DNA from: CAILHX01 sp046155285
Lineage (GTDB): Bacteria; Pseudomonadota; Gammaproteobacteria; Burkholderiales; Methylophilaceae
Reading direction: 5' to 3'
Length of the DNA: 32,639 bases
Assembly: GCA_046155285.1 (NCBI GenBank)
Contig: JBJXEA010000021.1
Span: forward strand, 1-32,639
Below, one piece after another: positions 8,157-16,302 of the stretch; the first letter of the stretch is position 1; the number at the start of each line of letters is the position of its first letter. The position numbers and the translations under genes are program-made. The notes under the pieces are model-generated. The model worked only from the letters and a program-made list of their open reading frames with translations, did no database searches and was not told where the DNA came from.

Positions 8157-8356
8157 TTGTACACATCACTTTAAGTGTTACATGAAGAGTAAGGAAAAAA
8201 TCCTTTGTCACCAAGGGTATATGCTAAACATATGATTATTATAGTATTTTATAATAGTTCAAAATTTAAGCGAAATTAAAAAAGCCTTGTCCGAGCAACG
8301 AGTTACAGTTTTAATACAGGCTTACCCACAAAATTATCCACAGATTCTGTGGATAG
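8157..8356. promoter_or_regulatory. AT-rich gap with a DnaA-box cluster
   Basis: The 248-base gap before mtnA contains an exact DnaA box TTATCCACA (8334-8342). Around it lie TTACCCACA (8322-8330), the inverted near-match CTATCCACA (complement of 8348-8356) and TTGTACACA (8157-8165). About 50 bases of almost pure A/T (roughly 8230-8280) lie between the outer box and the cluster. This is the layout of a DnaA-bound unwinding region or a DnaA-controlled promoter. No dnaA, gidA or other origin-neighbour gene is nearby, so a chromosomal origin is not claimed. Confidence 0.45.
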
Positions 8357-8386
8357 AGTTGAGCGCATTTTTAGGCAGCATAAAAT

Positions 8387-9481
8387 ATGAAAATTCAAGG
8401 TAAAAATTGGCGCACCATTTGGCCGAATGCGGACGGGGAAAGCGTCAATATCATAGATCAAACCCTGTTGCCGCATCAGTTGGTAGTGCGGCAGTTGCGC
8501 AGCATGCTCGACGTAGCCGAGGCCATTAAAACCATGCAAGTGCGCGGTGCGCCACTGATAGGCGCGAGTGCGGCGTATGGCATGGTGCTGGCGGTGCAAA
8601 TGTTGGCTGACGACGCGGCTTTACAGGCGGCGGGGCAGACTTTAATCGCCACACGTCCGACGGCGGTGAATCTAAAGTGGGCGGTGGAGCGTATGTTGAA
8701 GGTGTTGAGCGCCTTGCCACTGAAAGACCGAGCAACTGTGGCCTGGCAAGAAGCCGCCAAGATTTGCGACGAAGATGTGGCGCTGAATCAAGCCATAGGT
8801 CAGCACGGCTTTGCGCTGTTAGCAGCCATGCATAAAAGCAAAAAACGTCCGCTGAATATCCTAACCCACTGCAATGCCGGCTGTTTGGCGGCGGTGGATT
8901 GGGGGACTGCGCTGGCACCGATTTATACTGCTTTTGATGCGGGTATTCCGCTGCATGTTTGGGTGGATGAAACCCGTCCGCGCAACCAAGGCGCGAGCTT
9001 AACCGCTTGGGAATTGGGTCAACATGGCGTGCCGCACACAGTCATCGCGGATAATGCCGGTGGACACCTAATGCAGCACGGGCAGGTGGATATGGCGATA
9101 GTGGGCGCTGACCGGGTGACCAGTCAGGGCGACGTGTGCAACAAGATAGGCACCTATCTCAAGGCCTTGGCCGCGTATGACAACGGCGTGCCGTTTTACG
9201 TTGCCGTACCGTCACCGACCATAGACTGGAATATGCAAAATGGCTTGCGCGAGATCCCTATTGAGGAGCGTAGCGCGGATGAAGTGGCTTGGGTCTACGG
9301 TCGTGCGGAAAATGGTGAAACCACGCGCGTCAATGTGTTGCCCGCAGGCAGTCAGGCCGCCAACCCGGCGTTTGATGTGACACCGGCGAAATATGTGACG
9401 GGTTTGATTACTGAGCGTGGGGTTTGTGCACCAGCGGCGCTTAGAGAGTTGTTTAGTGGAAATGTGCAGCCAAGTTTCTAA
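8387..9481 (+). CDS. mtnA: S-methyl-5-thioribose-1-phosphate isomerase
   Basis: A 364-residue member of the MtnA branch of the eIF2B-like family. It converts 5-methylthioribose-1-phosphate to 5-methylthioribulose-1-phosphate. The catalytic Cys162 (ILTHCNAGCLA) and Asp242 (VGADRVTSQGDVCNKIGTY) are both present, with the sugar-phosphate loop VRGAPLIGASAAYG at residues 52-65. A class II aldolase follows after a repeat, and together they suggest a shortened methylthioadenosine salvage route. The start is supported by the family N-terminus. Confidence 0.95.
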   Translation: MKIQGKNWRTIWPNADGESVNIIDQTLLPHQLVVRQLRSMLDVAEAIKTMQVRGAPLIGASAAYGMVLAVQMLADDAALQAAGQTLIATRPTAVNLKWAVERMLKVLSALPLKDRATVAWQEAAKICDEDVALNQAIGQHGFALLAAMHKSKKRPLNILTHCNAGCLAAVDWGTALAPIYTAFDAGIPLHVWVDETRPRNQGASLTAWELGQHGVPHTVIADNAGGHLMQHGQVDMAIVGADRVTSQGDVCNKIGTYLKALAAYDNGVPFYVAVPSPTIDWNMQNGLREIPIEERSADEVAWVYGRAENGETTRVNVLPAGSQAANPAFDVTPAKYVTGLITERGVCAPAALRELFSGNVQPSF

Positions 9482-9484
9482 TAT

Positions 9485-9670
9485 CGTCATTCCAGCGTAG
9501 GGTGTAGCAGGGATTTCACACAGCATGCTGTGTGCCTGCGAAACAGTAGACTTCATGTAGAAGTCTACGCGCCCTGCAAGGGGGAATCCAGTCAAGCCAC
9601 TTAATGGGCACAGAGAAGCATTGCACTCCGTTGCTATTTGACTGGATTCCCGCCGCCGCGGGAATGACGG
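9485..9670. repeat. Dispersed repeat family A, copy 1 (interrupted)
   Basis: The outer ends CGTCATTCC (9485) and GGGAATGACG (to about 9669), and the inner arms GGAATCCAGTCAA (9583-9595) and TTGACTGGATTCC (9638-9650), form the usual hairpin of this family. The left arm is split by about 90 bases that hold two palindromes of their own: CACACAGCATGCTGTGTG (9517-9534, perfect) and GTAGACTTC/GAAGTCTAC (9546-9568). Other copies are at 20420-20525 (intact), 11390-11420 and 31480-31508 (half elements). Confidence 0.85.
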
Positions 9671-9705
9671 AGCGGGTTAAAATTAAACTAAGCTAAGGAA
9701 TCATC

Positions 9706-10347
9706 ATGATTTTGCACCTAAGAGAACAACTGCTCGCCACCACCCGCAAACTCTCCGAAATCGGCCTCAATCGCGGCACATCGGGCAATGTCAGCGTGCG
9801 TGACGGTGATGGTTTCTTGGTGACGCCATCGGGCATGGCGGTGGAAGCCATGACCCCGCACGACATGGTATTGATGGGTTTTGACGGCAAATCGCACGGC
9901 GAGAGCAAACCCTCCAGCGAATGGCGTTTTCATCGCGACATTCTGGCCTCGCGTCCCGAAGTCAACGCCGTGGTGCACACCCATTCCATGTTCGCTACCA
10001 GCATCGCCTGTTTGCGCCGCGACGTGCCACCGCTGCACTACATGATGGCCTTGGTGGGCGGCGATAATATCCGCTGTGCGCCGTATGCGCTGTTCGGCAG
10101 CCAAGCGCTGTCCGATGTGGCTTTGATAGCCTTGCAAGACCGCAAAGCATGCTTGCTAGCTAATCACGGTATGATTGCGCTGGGGCGCGACTTGGATGCT
10201 GCATTTGCGGTGGCGGTGGAAGTGGAAACCCTGTGCGAGCAATATTGGCGCACGTTACAAGTGGGCGGCCCGGTACTCTTGAATGAACAGGAGATGGCGG
10301 AAGCGATGCAACAATTTAAGGGCTATGGCAGTTGGAAAGAGAAATAA
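9706..10347 (+). CDS. Class II aldolase, probable methylthioribulose-phosphate aldolase
   Basis: A 213-residue zinc aldolase of the fuculose-phosphate aldolase/AraD family. Ligands His91 and His93 (VVHTHSMF) and His154 (LLANHGMIALG) and the catalytic Glu72 (SSEW) are present. The N-terminal GTSGNVSVR phosphate loop is intact. By itself it could act on fuculose-phosphate or related sugars. Next to mtnA, a role as 5-(methylthio)ribulose-1-phosphate aldolase (giving DHAP and methylthioacetaldehyde, the DHAP shunt) is more likely; an MtnB dehydratase is the other option. An AAGGA Shine-Dalgarno supports the start. Confidence 0.8.
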   Translation: MILHLREQLLATTRKLSEIGLNRGTSGNVSVRDGDGFLVTPSGMAVEAMTPHDMVLMGFDGKSHGESKPSSEWRFHRDILASRPEVNAVVHTHSMFATSIACLRRDVPPLHYMMALVGGDNIRCAPYALFGSQALSDVALIALQDRKACLLANHGMIALGRDLDAAFAVAVEVETLCEQYWRTLQVGGPVLLNEQEMAEAMQQFKGYGSWKEK

Positions 10348-10350
10348 CGA

Positions 10351-11349
10351 ATGCCGCATAAAAATCTCATCATCGCCTTTTCTGCCCTGATAGGGGTTAC
10401 CCTGTTGGGAGCTGTAGGCTATGAGCTGATTGAAGGCTGGTCGTTCTTTGACGGCCTGTACATGACTGTTATCACCATTGCTTCGGTGGGCTATAGTGAG
10501 ACGCATGAGCTGTCACACATCGGGCGCGGCTATACCATTGTGCTGATTATGGTGGGCACTTTGGTGTTGTTGTATTGCGCGTCCTTGCTCACGGCATTTA
10601 TCGTCGAAGGCACGCTTACCGACATCTTGAAAAGGAGAAAAATGAAGAAGATCATAGACGCGATGAGCGGCCACTATCTTGTGTGTGGCAATAGCGATAC
10701 CGGAAAATATATCGTCGAAGAGCTGCGTAAAATCCGCAGCAACTTTGTGGTCATCGAACGAGACCCCACGCATATCTCCGATCTAATCCAGCACGGCGTT
10801 GCCTATATCGAAGGCGATGCCACGTCTGAAGAAGTGTTGCGCGAGGCAGGCATTGAACGCGCACATGGCTTGATTACCACGCTGCACAGCGATGCCGACA
10901 ACCTGTTTGTAGCTTTGACGGCGAAAAGCATGAACCAAAATCTACGTGTGATCGCCAAGGCAGTGAATGAGGAGTCGCGGGCTAAATTCTTGCGTGTAGG
11001 CGCTGACAGCGTGGTCATGCCCAATGCCATTGGCGGCCTGCGGATGGTGTCGGAAATGATACGTCCTTCGGTGGTGACTTTTCTCGACACAATGTTGCGC
11101 GATAAAGACCAAACCGTGCGTTTGGAAGAAGTGCATTTGCCGCAGAACTCCTCGGTCGTTGGTCAGTTGCTTGGGGATACGGGCATTCTAAGCCGCGAAG
11201 GTGCGAGTTTGGTCGCCTTGGTGCGTGCCAACCAACCCTATCATTTCAATCCCCCGTCATCACTCAGGCTGGAAGCAGGAGATGTCTTGATTCTGATGGG
11301 ATTGTCTTCGGTGATTGCGGAGCTGGATAGCAGGTTGAATACAGCGTAG
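10351..11349 (+). CDS. RCK-domain potassium channel (MthK-like)
   Basis: A 332-residue membrane channel. Two transmembrane helices (about residues 5-25 and 62-84) flank a pore loop with selectivity-filter-like TIASVGYSE (residues 42-50), where most K+ channels have TVGYGD. A TrkA-N Rossmann domain (about 107-230) begins YLVCGNSDTGKY, a degenerate GxGxxG, and a TrkA-C domain ends the protein. Such channels let K+ cross the inner membrane under control of Ca2+ or nucleotides bound to the RCK ring. It starts four bases after the aldolase stop, so the two are probably cotranscribed. See the internal start at 10642. Confidence 0.9.
   Translation: MPHKNLIIAFSALIGVTLLGAVGYELIEGWSFFDGLYMTVITIASVGYSETHELSHIGRGYTIVLIMVGTLVLLYCASLLTAFIVEGTLTDILKRRKMKKIIDAMSGHYLVCGNSDTGKYIVEELRKIRSNFVVIERDPTHISDLIQHGVAYIEGDATSEEVLREAGIERAHGLITTLHSDADNLFVALTAKSMNQNLRVIAKAVNEESRAKFLRVGADSVVMPNAIGGLRMVSEMIRPSVVTFLDTMLRDKDQTVRLEEVHLPQNSSVVGQLLGDTGILSREGASLVALVRANQPYHFNPPSSLRLEAGDVLILMGLSSVIAELDSRLNTA
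10632..10644 (+). promoter_or_regulatory. Internal ribosome binding site and ATG at the pore-RCK junction
   Basis: Within the channel gene, AAGGAG (10632-10637) lies four bases before an in-frame ATG (10642-10644, Met98). This Met sits just after the last pore helix and just before the RCK domain. The MthK channel is known to make a separate soluble RCK from an internal start at the same place, which completes its octameric gating ring. The spacing is slightly short. Confidence 0.6.
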
Positions 11350-11389
11350 CACCTTAATTTCTCTCGCCCCTTGTGGGTGAGGGGTAAGC

Positions 11390-11420
11390 CGTCATGCTGG
11401 CGTAGGCCAGAATCCAGTCA
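11390..11420. repeat. Dispersed repeat family A, half copy
   Basis: CGTCATGCTGGCGTAGGCCAG followed by AATCCAGTC is the left half of the family A palindrome, with CTGGC/GCCAG replacing the usual CCCGC/GCGGG stem. The right half is missing. Confidence 0.7.
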
Positions 11421-11475
11421 ATTGTCTCGTGTCGCCAAACTTACCCCACCAGAAAAACCCAAACCATAGGGGCTT

Positions 11476-11500
11476 CACCCCGCCTTTTTAAGGCGGGGTG
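11476..11500. terminator. Strong hairpin between convergent genes
   Basis: CACCCCGCCTT and AAGGCGGGGTG form an 11-bp perfect stem with a TTT loop. It lies 10 bases past the stop of the molybdopterin oxidoreductase (minus strand) and after the channel gene (plus strand). A long T run is lacking on both sides, so termination may be partial. Confidence 0.6.
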
Positions 11501-11510
11501 GCGCAAATCC

Positions 11511-13637
11511 TTACCTCGCTTCAACTTCCACCAAATTGTCAGAATAACTCGCCGAATTCCCCATATCGCCAAACTCGGCCAAGCTGATGCAGTTGACCGT
11601 GCCTTCGTTGAGCTGACGCCAGTAGCCTAGCGTGGCGACCACTACGCCGGGGTTGACGTCTTTGGTGATTCTAGCATCGCCCTCAAACGCGCCGCGATCA
11701 TTAAACACGCGCACTTTAGCGCCATCCTTGATACCGCGTGTCGCCGCATCTGCCGCGTTAATCATCACAAATTGCTCGCCTTGGTTCTTAATTTTCTCGG
11801 TCACGTTGGCATAGCACGAGTTTAGAAAACCATGACTTTTGGGCGAAATGATATTCAGCGGATACTTGGCCGCCAGCGCAGGGTTGCTTTCGGCAGATTC
11901 GCGCGAAGCTAGATAATCCGGCAGCGGATCCAAATCCTGCCCCGGCTGAAAGCCATCGTACATCTGACGGAACGGTCCAGCCACGAAGTTTTTCGCGCCT
12001 TCTATCAAGAACATCACTTTGCCAGTAGGTGTAGGGAAATTGCCGTTTTTATGCGGTGCGCGGTCATCTTTTGTGCCGACTTTCAGCCGCGCAAAGCCAT
12101 GTTCGCGCAAATAAGCCAAATCAATGCCATCGCAGGCGGGCGCGTTCCAGTTGATGTTATGTTCCAAACATTCGCTGTCGCTCCATTTGAAGTTTTCTTC
12201 CTCAAAACCCAAGCGTTTGGCCAAACGACGGAAAATCTCGTTGTTAGGTATCGCCTCGCCCGGCGGCTCGATACATTTGGCGTTGTAAGTCAGGTAAAAA
12301 TGCCCCCAGGAAACAATAATGTCCTCCATCTCTGCGCCCATAGCGGCTGGCAGAATGATGTCGGCATACGCGGCGGTATCTGAAATAAAGTGATCGGCGA
12401 CAATGGTGAACAAATCTTCGCGCTCCAGCCCTTTGATAATCTTGTCGGTTTCGGGTGATTGCGTGACGGGATTGGTGTTCCACACCATGAGCGATTTAAT
12501 CGGTGTTTCCAGAGGCATTTCACCAGTCAGCGCACGGCCAAGTTGCAGAATATTCACCACTGGCGTGCCTTCTTGGATTAAATCTGGGCGGCACATCGTC
12601 ATAAAGTCATATGGATGCTCCCAAATCGGCATTTGCAGCACGCCGCCGCCAACATGACGCCAAGCGCCGATGAGCGCGGGCAAACATGAAACCGCGCGTA
12701 TGGCTTGGCTGCCGCCATAGTTGCGCTCTAAGGCAATCCCCATGCGAATTGCAGCTGGTGGTGTAGTGGCATATTCGCGTGCCAGTTTGCGGATGTCCGC
12801 AGCGGGAATCCCAGTGATTTCCTCTGCCCATTCTGGTGTGCGGGTTTTGGCACGCGCAGCTAGTTCTGCAAAACCGTGGGTGTAGTTATCCACATAATCT
12901 TGGTCAACCAAACCTTCTTCGATAATCACATTCATCATCGCCATCGCCAATGCGCCATCGGTGCCGGGCTTAGGCGCAATATGCCAATCAGCCTCTTTAG
13001 CAGTTTTGGAGGCGTATGAGTCAATCACCACCACTTTCGTACCCTTTTTCTGCGCCTCGTGCACGATGTGCCAGTGATGTAAATTGGTCGAAACGGAATT
13101 GCACGCCCAAATAATGATGTATTTAGAATGAATAAAACTTTCCGGATCAACCCCGCCGGTCGGCCCCACAGTCAATAACCATGCGGTACAAGAACCTTCT
13201 CCGCAGAAAGTGCGTTCACATATCGTCGCGCCCAAGCGGTTAAAAAACGCATCACCGCCGTTCAGACCATGAACCAAGCCCTGATTGCCCAAATAGCTCA
13301 CTGGCATAATCGCGCGCGCGCCGTCTTTCTTGATAATGCCTTGCCATTTATTAACAATGGTGTCCAGCGCCTCATCCCAAGTGATGCGGGTGAATTGCTT
13401 ACTGCCCTTAGGGCCAGTGCGCTTCATGGGGTAAAGCAGGCGGTCAGGGTGATAGTGGCGCTTTTCGTAGTCATTCAACTTCACGCATAAACCACCGCGC
13501 GTCATCGGATGATCGGGATTGCCCGTCACCTTGAGTAATTTCCCCTCTTTCACATGAAACTGCATGCTGCAAGTATCCGGACAATCGTGCGGGCAACCGC
13601 CGTGGTGAATGGTGACATTTTCAGCTGGTGCGTTCAT
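11511..13637 (-). CDS. Molybdopterin oxidoreductase (DMSO reductase superfamily)
   Basis: A 708-residue catalytic subunit. The N-terminal 4Fe-4S site is Cys15, Cys19, Cys23 and Cys51 (GGCPHDCPDTCSMQF and GGLCVK). The bis-MGD folds follow, with ICERTFCGEGSC near residue 145 probably carrying the molybdenum ligand. The C-terminal guanine-dinucleotide-binding domain shows ISPKSHGFLNS. There is no Tat signal, so it is cytoplasmic. No iron-sulfur or membrane-anchor subunit lies beside it. The group includes proteins annotated as anaerobic dehydrogenases or thiosulfate/phenylacetyl-CoA oxidoreductases; the substrate cannot be read from sequence. An AGAGGAG Shine-Dalgarno supports the start. Confidence 0.9.
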   Translation of the reverse strand: MNAPAENVTIHHGGCPHDCPDTCSMQFHVKEGKLLKVTGNPDHPMTRGGLCVKLNDYEKRHYHPDRLLYPMKRTGPKGSKQFTRITWDEALDTIVNKWQGIIKKDGARAIMPVSYLGNQGLVHGLNGGDAFFNRLGATICERTFCGEGSCTAWLLTVGPTGGVDPESFIHSKYIIIWACNSVSTNLHHWHIVHEAQKKGTKVVVIDSYASKTAKEADWHIAPKPGTDGALAMAMMNVIIEEGLVDQDYVDNYTHGFAELAARAKTRTPEWAEEITGIPAADIRKLAREYATTPPAAIRMGIALERNYGGSQAIRAVSCLPALIGAWRHVGGGVLQMPIWEHPYDFMTMCRPDLIQEGTPVVNILQLGRALTGEMPLETPIKSLMVWNTNPVTQSPETDKIIKGLEREDLFTIVADHFISDTAAYADIILPAAMGAEMEDIIVSWGHFYLTYNAKCIEPPGEAIPNNEIFRRLAKRLGFEEENFKWSDSECLEHNINWNAPACDGIDLAYLREHGFARLKVGTKDDRAPHKNGNFPTPTGKVMFLIEGAKNFVAGPFRQMYDGFQPGQDLDPLPDYLASRESAESNPALAAKYPLNIISPKSHGFLNSCYANVTEKIKNQGEQFVMINAADAATRGIKDGAKVRVFNDRGAFEGDARITKDVNPGVVVATLGYWRQLNEGTVNCISLAEFGDMGNSASYSDNLVEVEAR

Positions 13638-13748
13638 GTTGAAGCTCCTCTTGAGGGTGATTTATATAGGAATTTTTGCTGCTTTGGTGGCAATCGTATA
13701 CCGAGTTGTATGAATGTCAAGTAGCGGGGAAGGCGAGGATTACAACCT

Positions 13749-15347
13749 CTACCCTCTAAACCCCGACGTAATCGGATACCGTCTATCCTTGCCAAATCCT
13801 CTATGCGTAATCCTCACGCCTACTGGTGCTTGGCGGCGTTTATATTCGTTGCGGTCTATCAGGCTTACCACGCGCTTTACGTCTGCTTCTGCAAATCCCA
13901 CGCTGATGATTTCCGCTGGGCTGCGGTCGTATTCGACGTAGAGCTCCATGATGACATCGAGGATTTCGTAGGGCGGGAGCGAGTCTTGGTCGGTTTGGTT
14001 GTCGCGGAGTTCTGCTGAGGGCGCGCGGGTGATGATGCGGCTGGGGATGACGTGGGATAGGCTGTTGCGGTAGTGCGCCAATTTATACACCAGCGTTTTG
14101 GGTACGTCTTTCAGCACCGCAAAGCCGCCCGCCATATCGCCGTATAAGGTGGCGTAACCCACGCTCATTTCGCTCTTGTTGCCGGTGGTCAGCACGATTT
14201 CGCCGAATTTGTTGGAGAGCGCCATGAGCATCGTGCCGCGGATGCGGGCTTGCAGGTTTTCTTCGGTGAGGTCTTGTTGTTTGCCTGCGAATTCAGCGCT
14301 CAATGCTTGTATCAAGCTCTCAAACGGCGCTTGGATAGCGATTTCGCTGTAGCGCACGTCCAAAGTTTTCGCCATTTCTCTGGCATCGTCCACGCTCATT
14401 TGCGCGGTGTAGGGGGAGGGCATCATCACCGCTTTGACCCGCTCTTTACCCAGCGCATCCACTGCGATAGCCAGCGTCAATGCCGAATCCACGCCGCCGG
14501 ATAGCCCCAGCAGCACCCCGGGAAAGTGATTTTTGTTGACGTAGTCGCGCACGCCCAAACACAAGGCTTGATACACGCTGGCTTCCAGCGGCAGTTCTGG
14601 CACGATGATGGCGGTTTGTGGCGTGTTTGCTACAAACTCAACAATGTTCACAGATTCTTCAAACGCTGGCAGTTGTTGGGTGACAGCGCCTTGCTGATTG
14701 ACCACGAAACTCGCACCGTCAAACACCAGCTCGTCTTGTCCGCCGACCAGATTGACGTACACCGCGCCCATGCCGTTTTCCACAGCGCGTTGCCGCATGA
14801 TGTCGTGGCGGCTGGCTTGTTTTTGCATGTGAAAAGGTGAGGCGTTGAGCGCCAGCAAGACTTCAGCGCCAGCTTCTCGTGCCAGTGCTGCTGGGTTTGA
14901 TTCCCACACGTCGGCGCAGATATTGACGCCAAAGCGCATGCCAGCCACTTCAAACACCAGTGGCGCGTTGCCTTTGGCAAAGTAGCGTTCTTCGTCAAAC
15001 ACGCTGTGGTTGGGCAGTTCGTGCTTGAGATAGGTCGCCTCCACCACGCCACCACGCAGCAAAGATGCGGCGTTGTAGCGTTCTCCGTGTTGTTGGTGCG
15101 GATGGCCGACGAGCATGGCGATGTCTGGCGTTTGTTGCGCTAATGTCTGCAAAGCCGTAGCGCAGGCTTGGTTGAAGTCGTCGCGTAGTAGCAAGTCTTC
15201 AGGTGGATAGCCGGAGAGTGCAAGTTCAGGAGTGACCAGCAGCGCAGCGCCGGATGATTGTGCTTGTACTGCGGCGAGACGGATTTTTTCGGCATTGCCT
15301 GAAATGTCGCCGACGACAAAGTTTAGTTGGGCAATGGCCAGCTTCAC
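13749..15347 (-). CDS. nadE: Glutamine-dependent NAD+ synthetase
   Basis: A 532-residue enzyme for the last step of NAD synthesis: deamido-NAD + glutamine + ATP to NAD. The N-terminal nitrilase-type amidase (about residues 1-250) provides ammonia, with its catalytic Cys in FGVNICADVWE. The C-terminal synthetase starts near residue 275 and has the P-loop LGLSGGVDSALTLAIAVDAL and the TTGNKSEMSVGYATLYGD motif. The start codon is GTG (15345-15347). It follows the ankyrin gene by ten bases and is the last gene of the sucC-sucD-ankyrin-nadE operon. Confidence 0.97.
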   Translation of the reverse strand: MKLAIAQLNFVVGDISGNAEKIRLAAVQAQSSGAALLVTPELALSGYPPEDLLLRDDFNQACATALQTLAQQTPDIAMLVGHPHQQHGERYNAASLLRGGVVEATYLKHELPNHSVFDEERYFAKGNAPLVFEVAGMRFGVNICADVWESNPAALAREAGAEVLLALNASPFHMQKQASRHDIMRQRAVENGMGAVYVNLVGGQDELVFDGASFVVNQQGAVTQQLPAFEESVNIVEFVANTPQTAIIVPELPLEASVYQALCLGVRDYVNKNHFPGVLLGLSGGVDSALTLAIAVDALGKERVKAVMMPSPYTAQMSVDDAREMAKTLDVRYSEIAIQAPFESLIQALSAEFAGKQQDLTEENLQARIRGTMLMALSNKFGEIVLTTGNKSEMSVGYATLYGDMAGGFAVLKDVPKTLVYKLAHYRNSLSHVIPSRIITRAPSAELRDNQTDQDSLPPYEILDVIMELYVEYDRSPAEIISVGFAEADVKRVVSLIDRNEYKRRQAPVGVRITHRGFGKDRRYPITSGFRG

Positions 15348-15357
15348 TTGAACACCA

Positions 15358-16302
15358 CTAGTAAGATCCGCCCGCAGCTTTGAGTATTTTTACAATCTCA
15401 AACTGTTGTTTTTTCATGGCATAGACCAGCGCCGTCAAGCCATACTTATCTTTGGCTTTGACGCTGGCACCCTTGTCCAGCAACAGTTGTACGATAGGTG
15501 CTGAGCGGCTATCTACCGCAAAATGCAGCAGCGGCGTGCCTTTTTCATCTTCCAGATTCACATCACCGCCTGCGTCTGCCAATATCTGTGCGGCTTCCAA
15601 TTTGCCTTTTTTCACCGCCCAAGTCAGCGCAGTCCACTCGGTTTTGTCTTGGATACCAAGCTTGGCACCGCCTTCCAGCAAGGCTTTCAGCGCTTCGGTA
15701 TGGCCTTCACGCGCTGCAATCATCAGCGCCGTCATGCCGTATCTATCTTGTGTGGCGGTGTCTGCGCCATTTTTGAGCAGGGTTTTGACAGTGGCGACAT
15801 CGCCGTTTTTAGCGGCAAACATCAGCACGCTGCGGCCATCGTCGCTGCGCGTATTGACGTTGCTGCCGTGCTGCATCAGTAGCTCCACCACGTCGTTATA
15901 TCCTGCCGAGGTGGCCAATCCCAGAGCGCTCCAACCGGCTTCGTCGCGCACCGCAACATTCGCGCCTTTGTCCAGCAACACCTTGATGGTGTTAAGGTAG
16001 TTTTTCTTGGCAGCGTACATCAGCGCCGTCCAGCCAGAGCTGTCTCGCGCATCCACTTCAGCGCCTTTGTTCAACAAGGTCTCTACCGCTTTGGCATTGT
16101 TTTTACGCGCTGCATACATCAGTGCGGTGATGCCATCCTTGTCCTTGGTGTTGGCGCTCACGCCGCTATCCAGCATGGCATTCAGCGTGGGCAAATCGCC
16201 TTTTGCCGAGACCGTCAGTAGATAAGGGACTTCTTCGTAGGCGAATGTCGCCAACGGACTGAGGAATACGAGTAAAAAGAAAATTTTAATCAAGTTTGTC
16301 AT
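15358..16302 (-). CDS. Secreted ankyrin-repeat protein
   Basis: A 314-residue protein with a signal peptide (hydrophobic residues 5-21, TFAYEEV) and about eight to nine ankyrin repeats of 33 residues, each with a G.TALM.AA..G.....LL..GA core. Ankyrin repeats bind other proteins; here the partner would be in the periplasm. No enzyme domain is visible. The ATG overlaps the sucD stop (ATGA) and nadE follows after ten bases, so it is made with central-metabolism genes. Regular repeats fill nearly the whole mature protein. The function is unknown. Confidence 0.9.
   Translation of the reverse strand: MTNLIKIFFLLVFLSPLATFAYEEVPYLLTVSAKGDLPTLNAMLDSGVSANTKDKDGITALMYAARKNNAKAVETLLNKGAEVDARDSSGWTALMYAAKKNYLNTIKVLLDKGANVAVRDEAGWSALGLATSAGYNDVVELLMQHGSNVNTRSDDGRSVLMFAAKNGDVATVKTLLKNGADTATQDRYGMTALMIAAREGHTEALKALLEGGAKLGIQDKTEWTALTWAVKKGKLEAAQILADAGGDVNLEDEKGTPLLHFAVDSRSAPIVQLLLDKGASVKAKDKYGLTALVYAMKKQQFEIVKILKAAGGSY

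Noticed and set aside
8157..8386. Calling this gap the chromosomal replication origin
   Set aside because: No dnaA, dnaN, gidA or parAB nearby and only one exact DnaA box; kept as a regulatory candidate only.
9485..9670. CRISPR-like array
   Set aside because: The repeats are single palindromes without regular spacing or spacers; no cas gene is in the window.
13269..15055. Several long frames opposite the molybdoenzyme and nadE genes
   Set aside because: They are shadows of GC-rich real genes and show low-complexity, non-family sequences.
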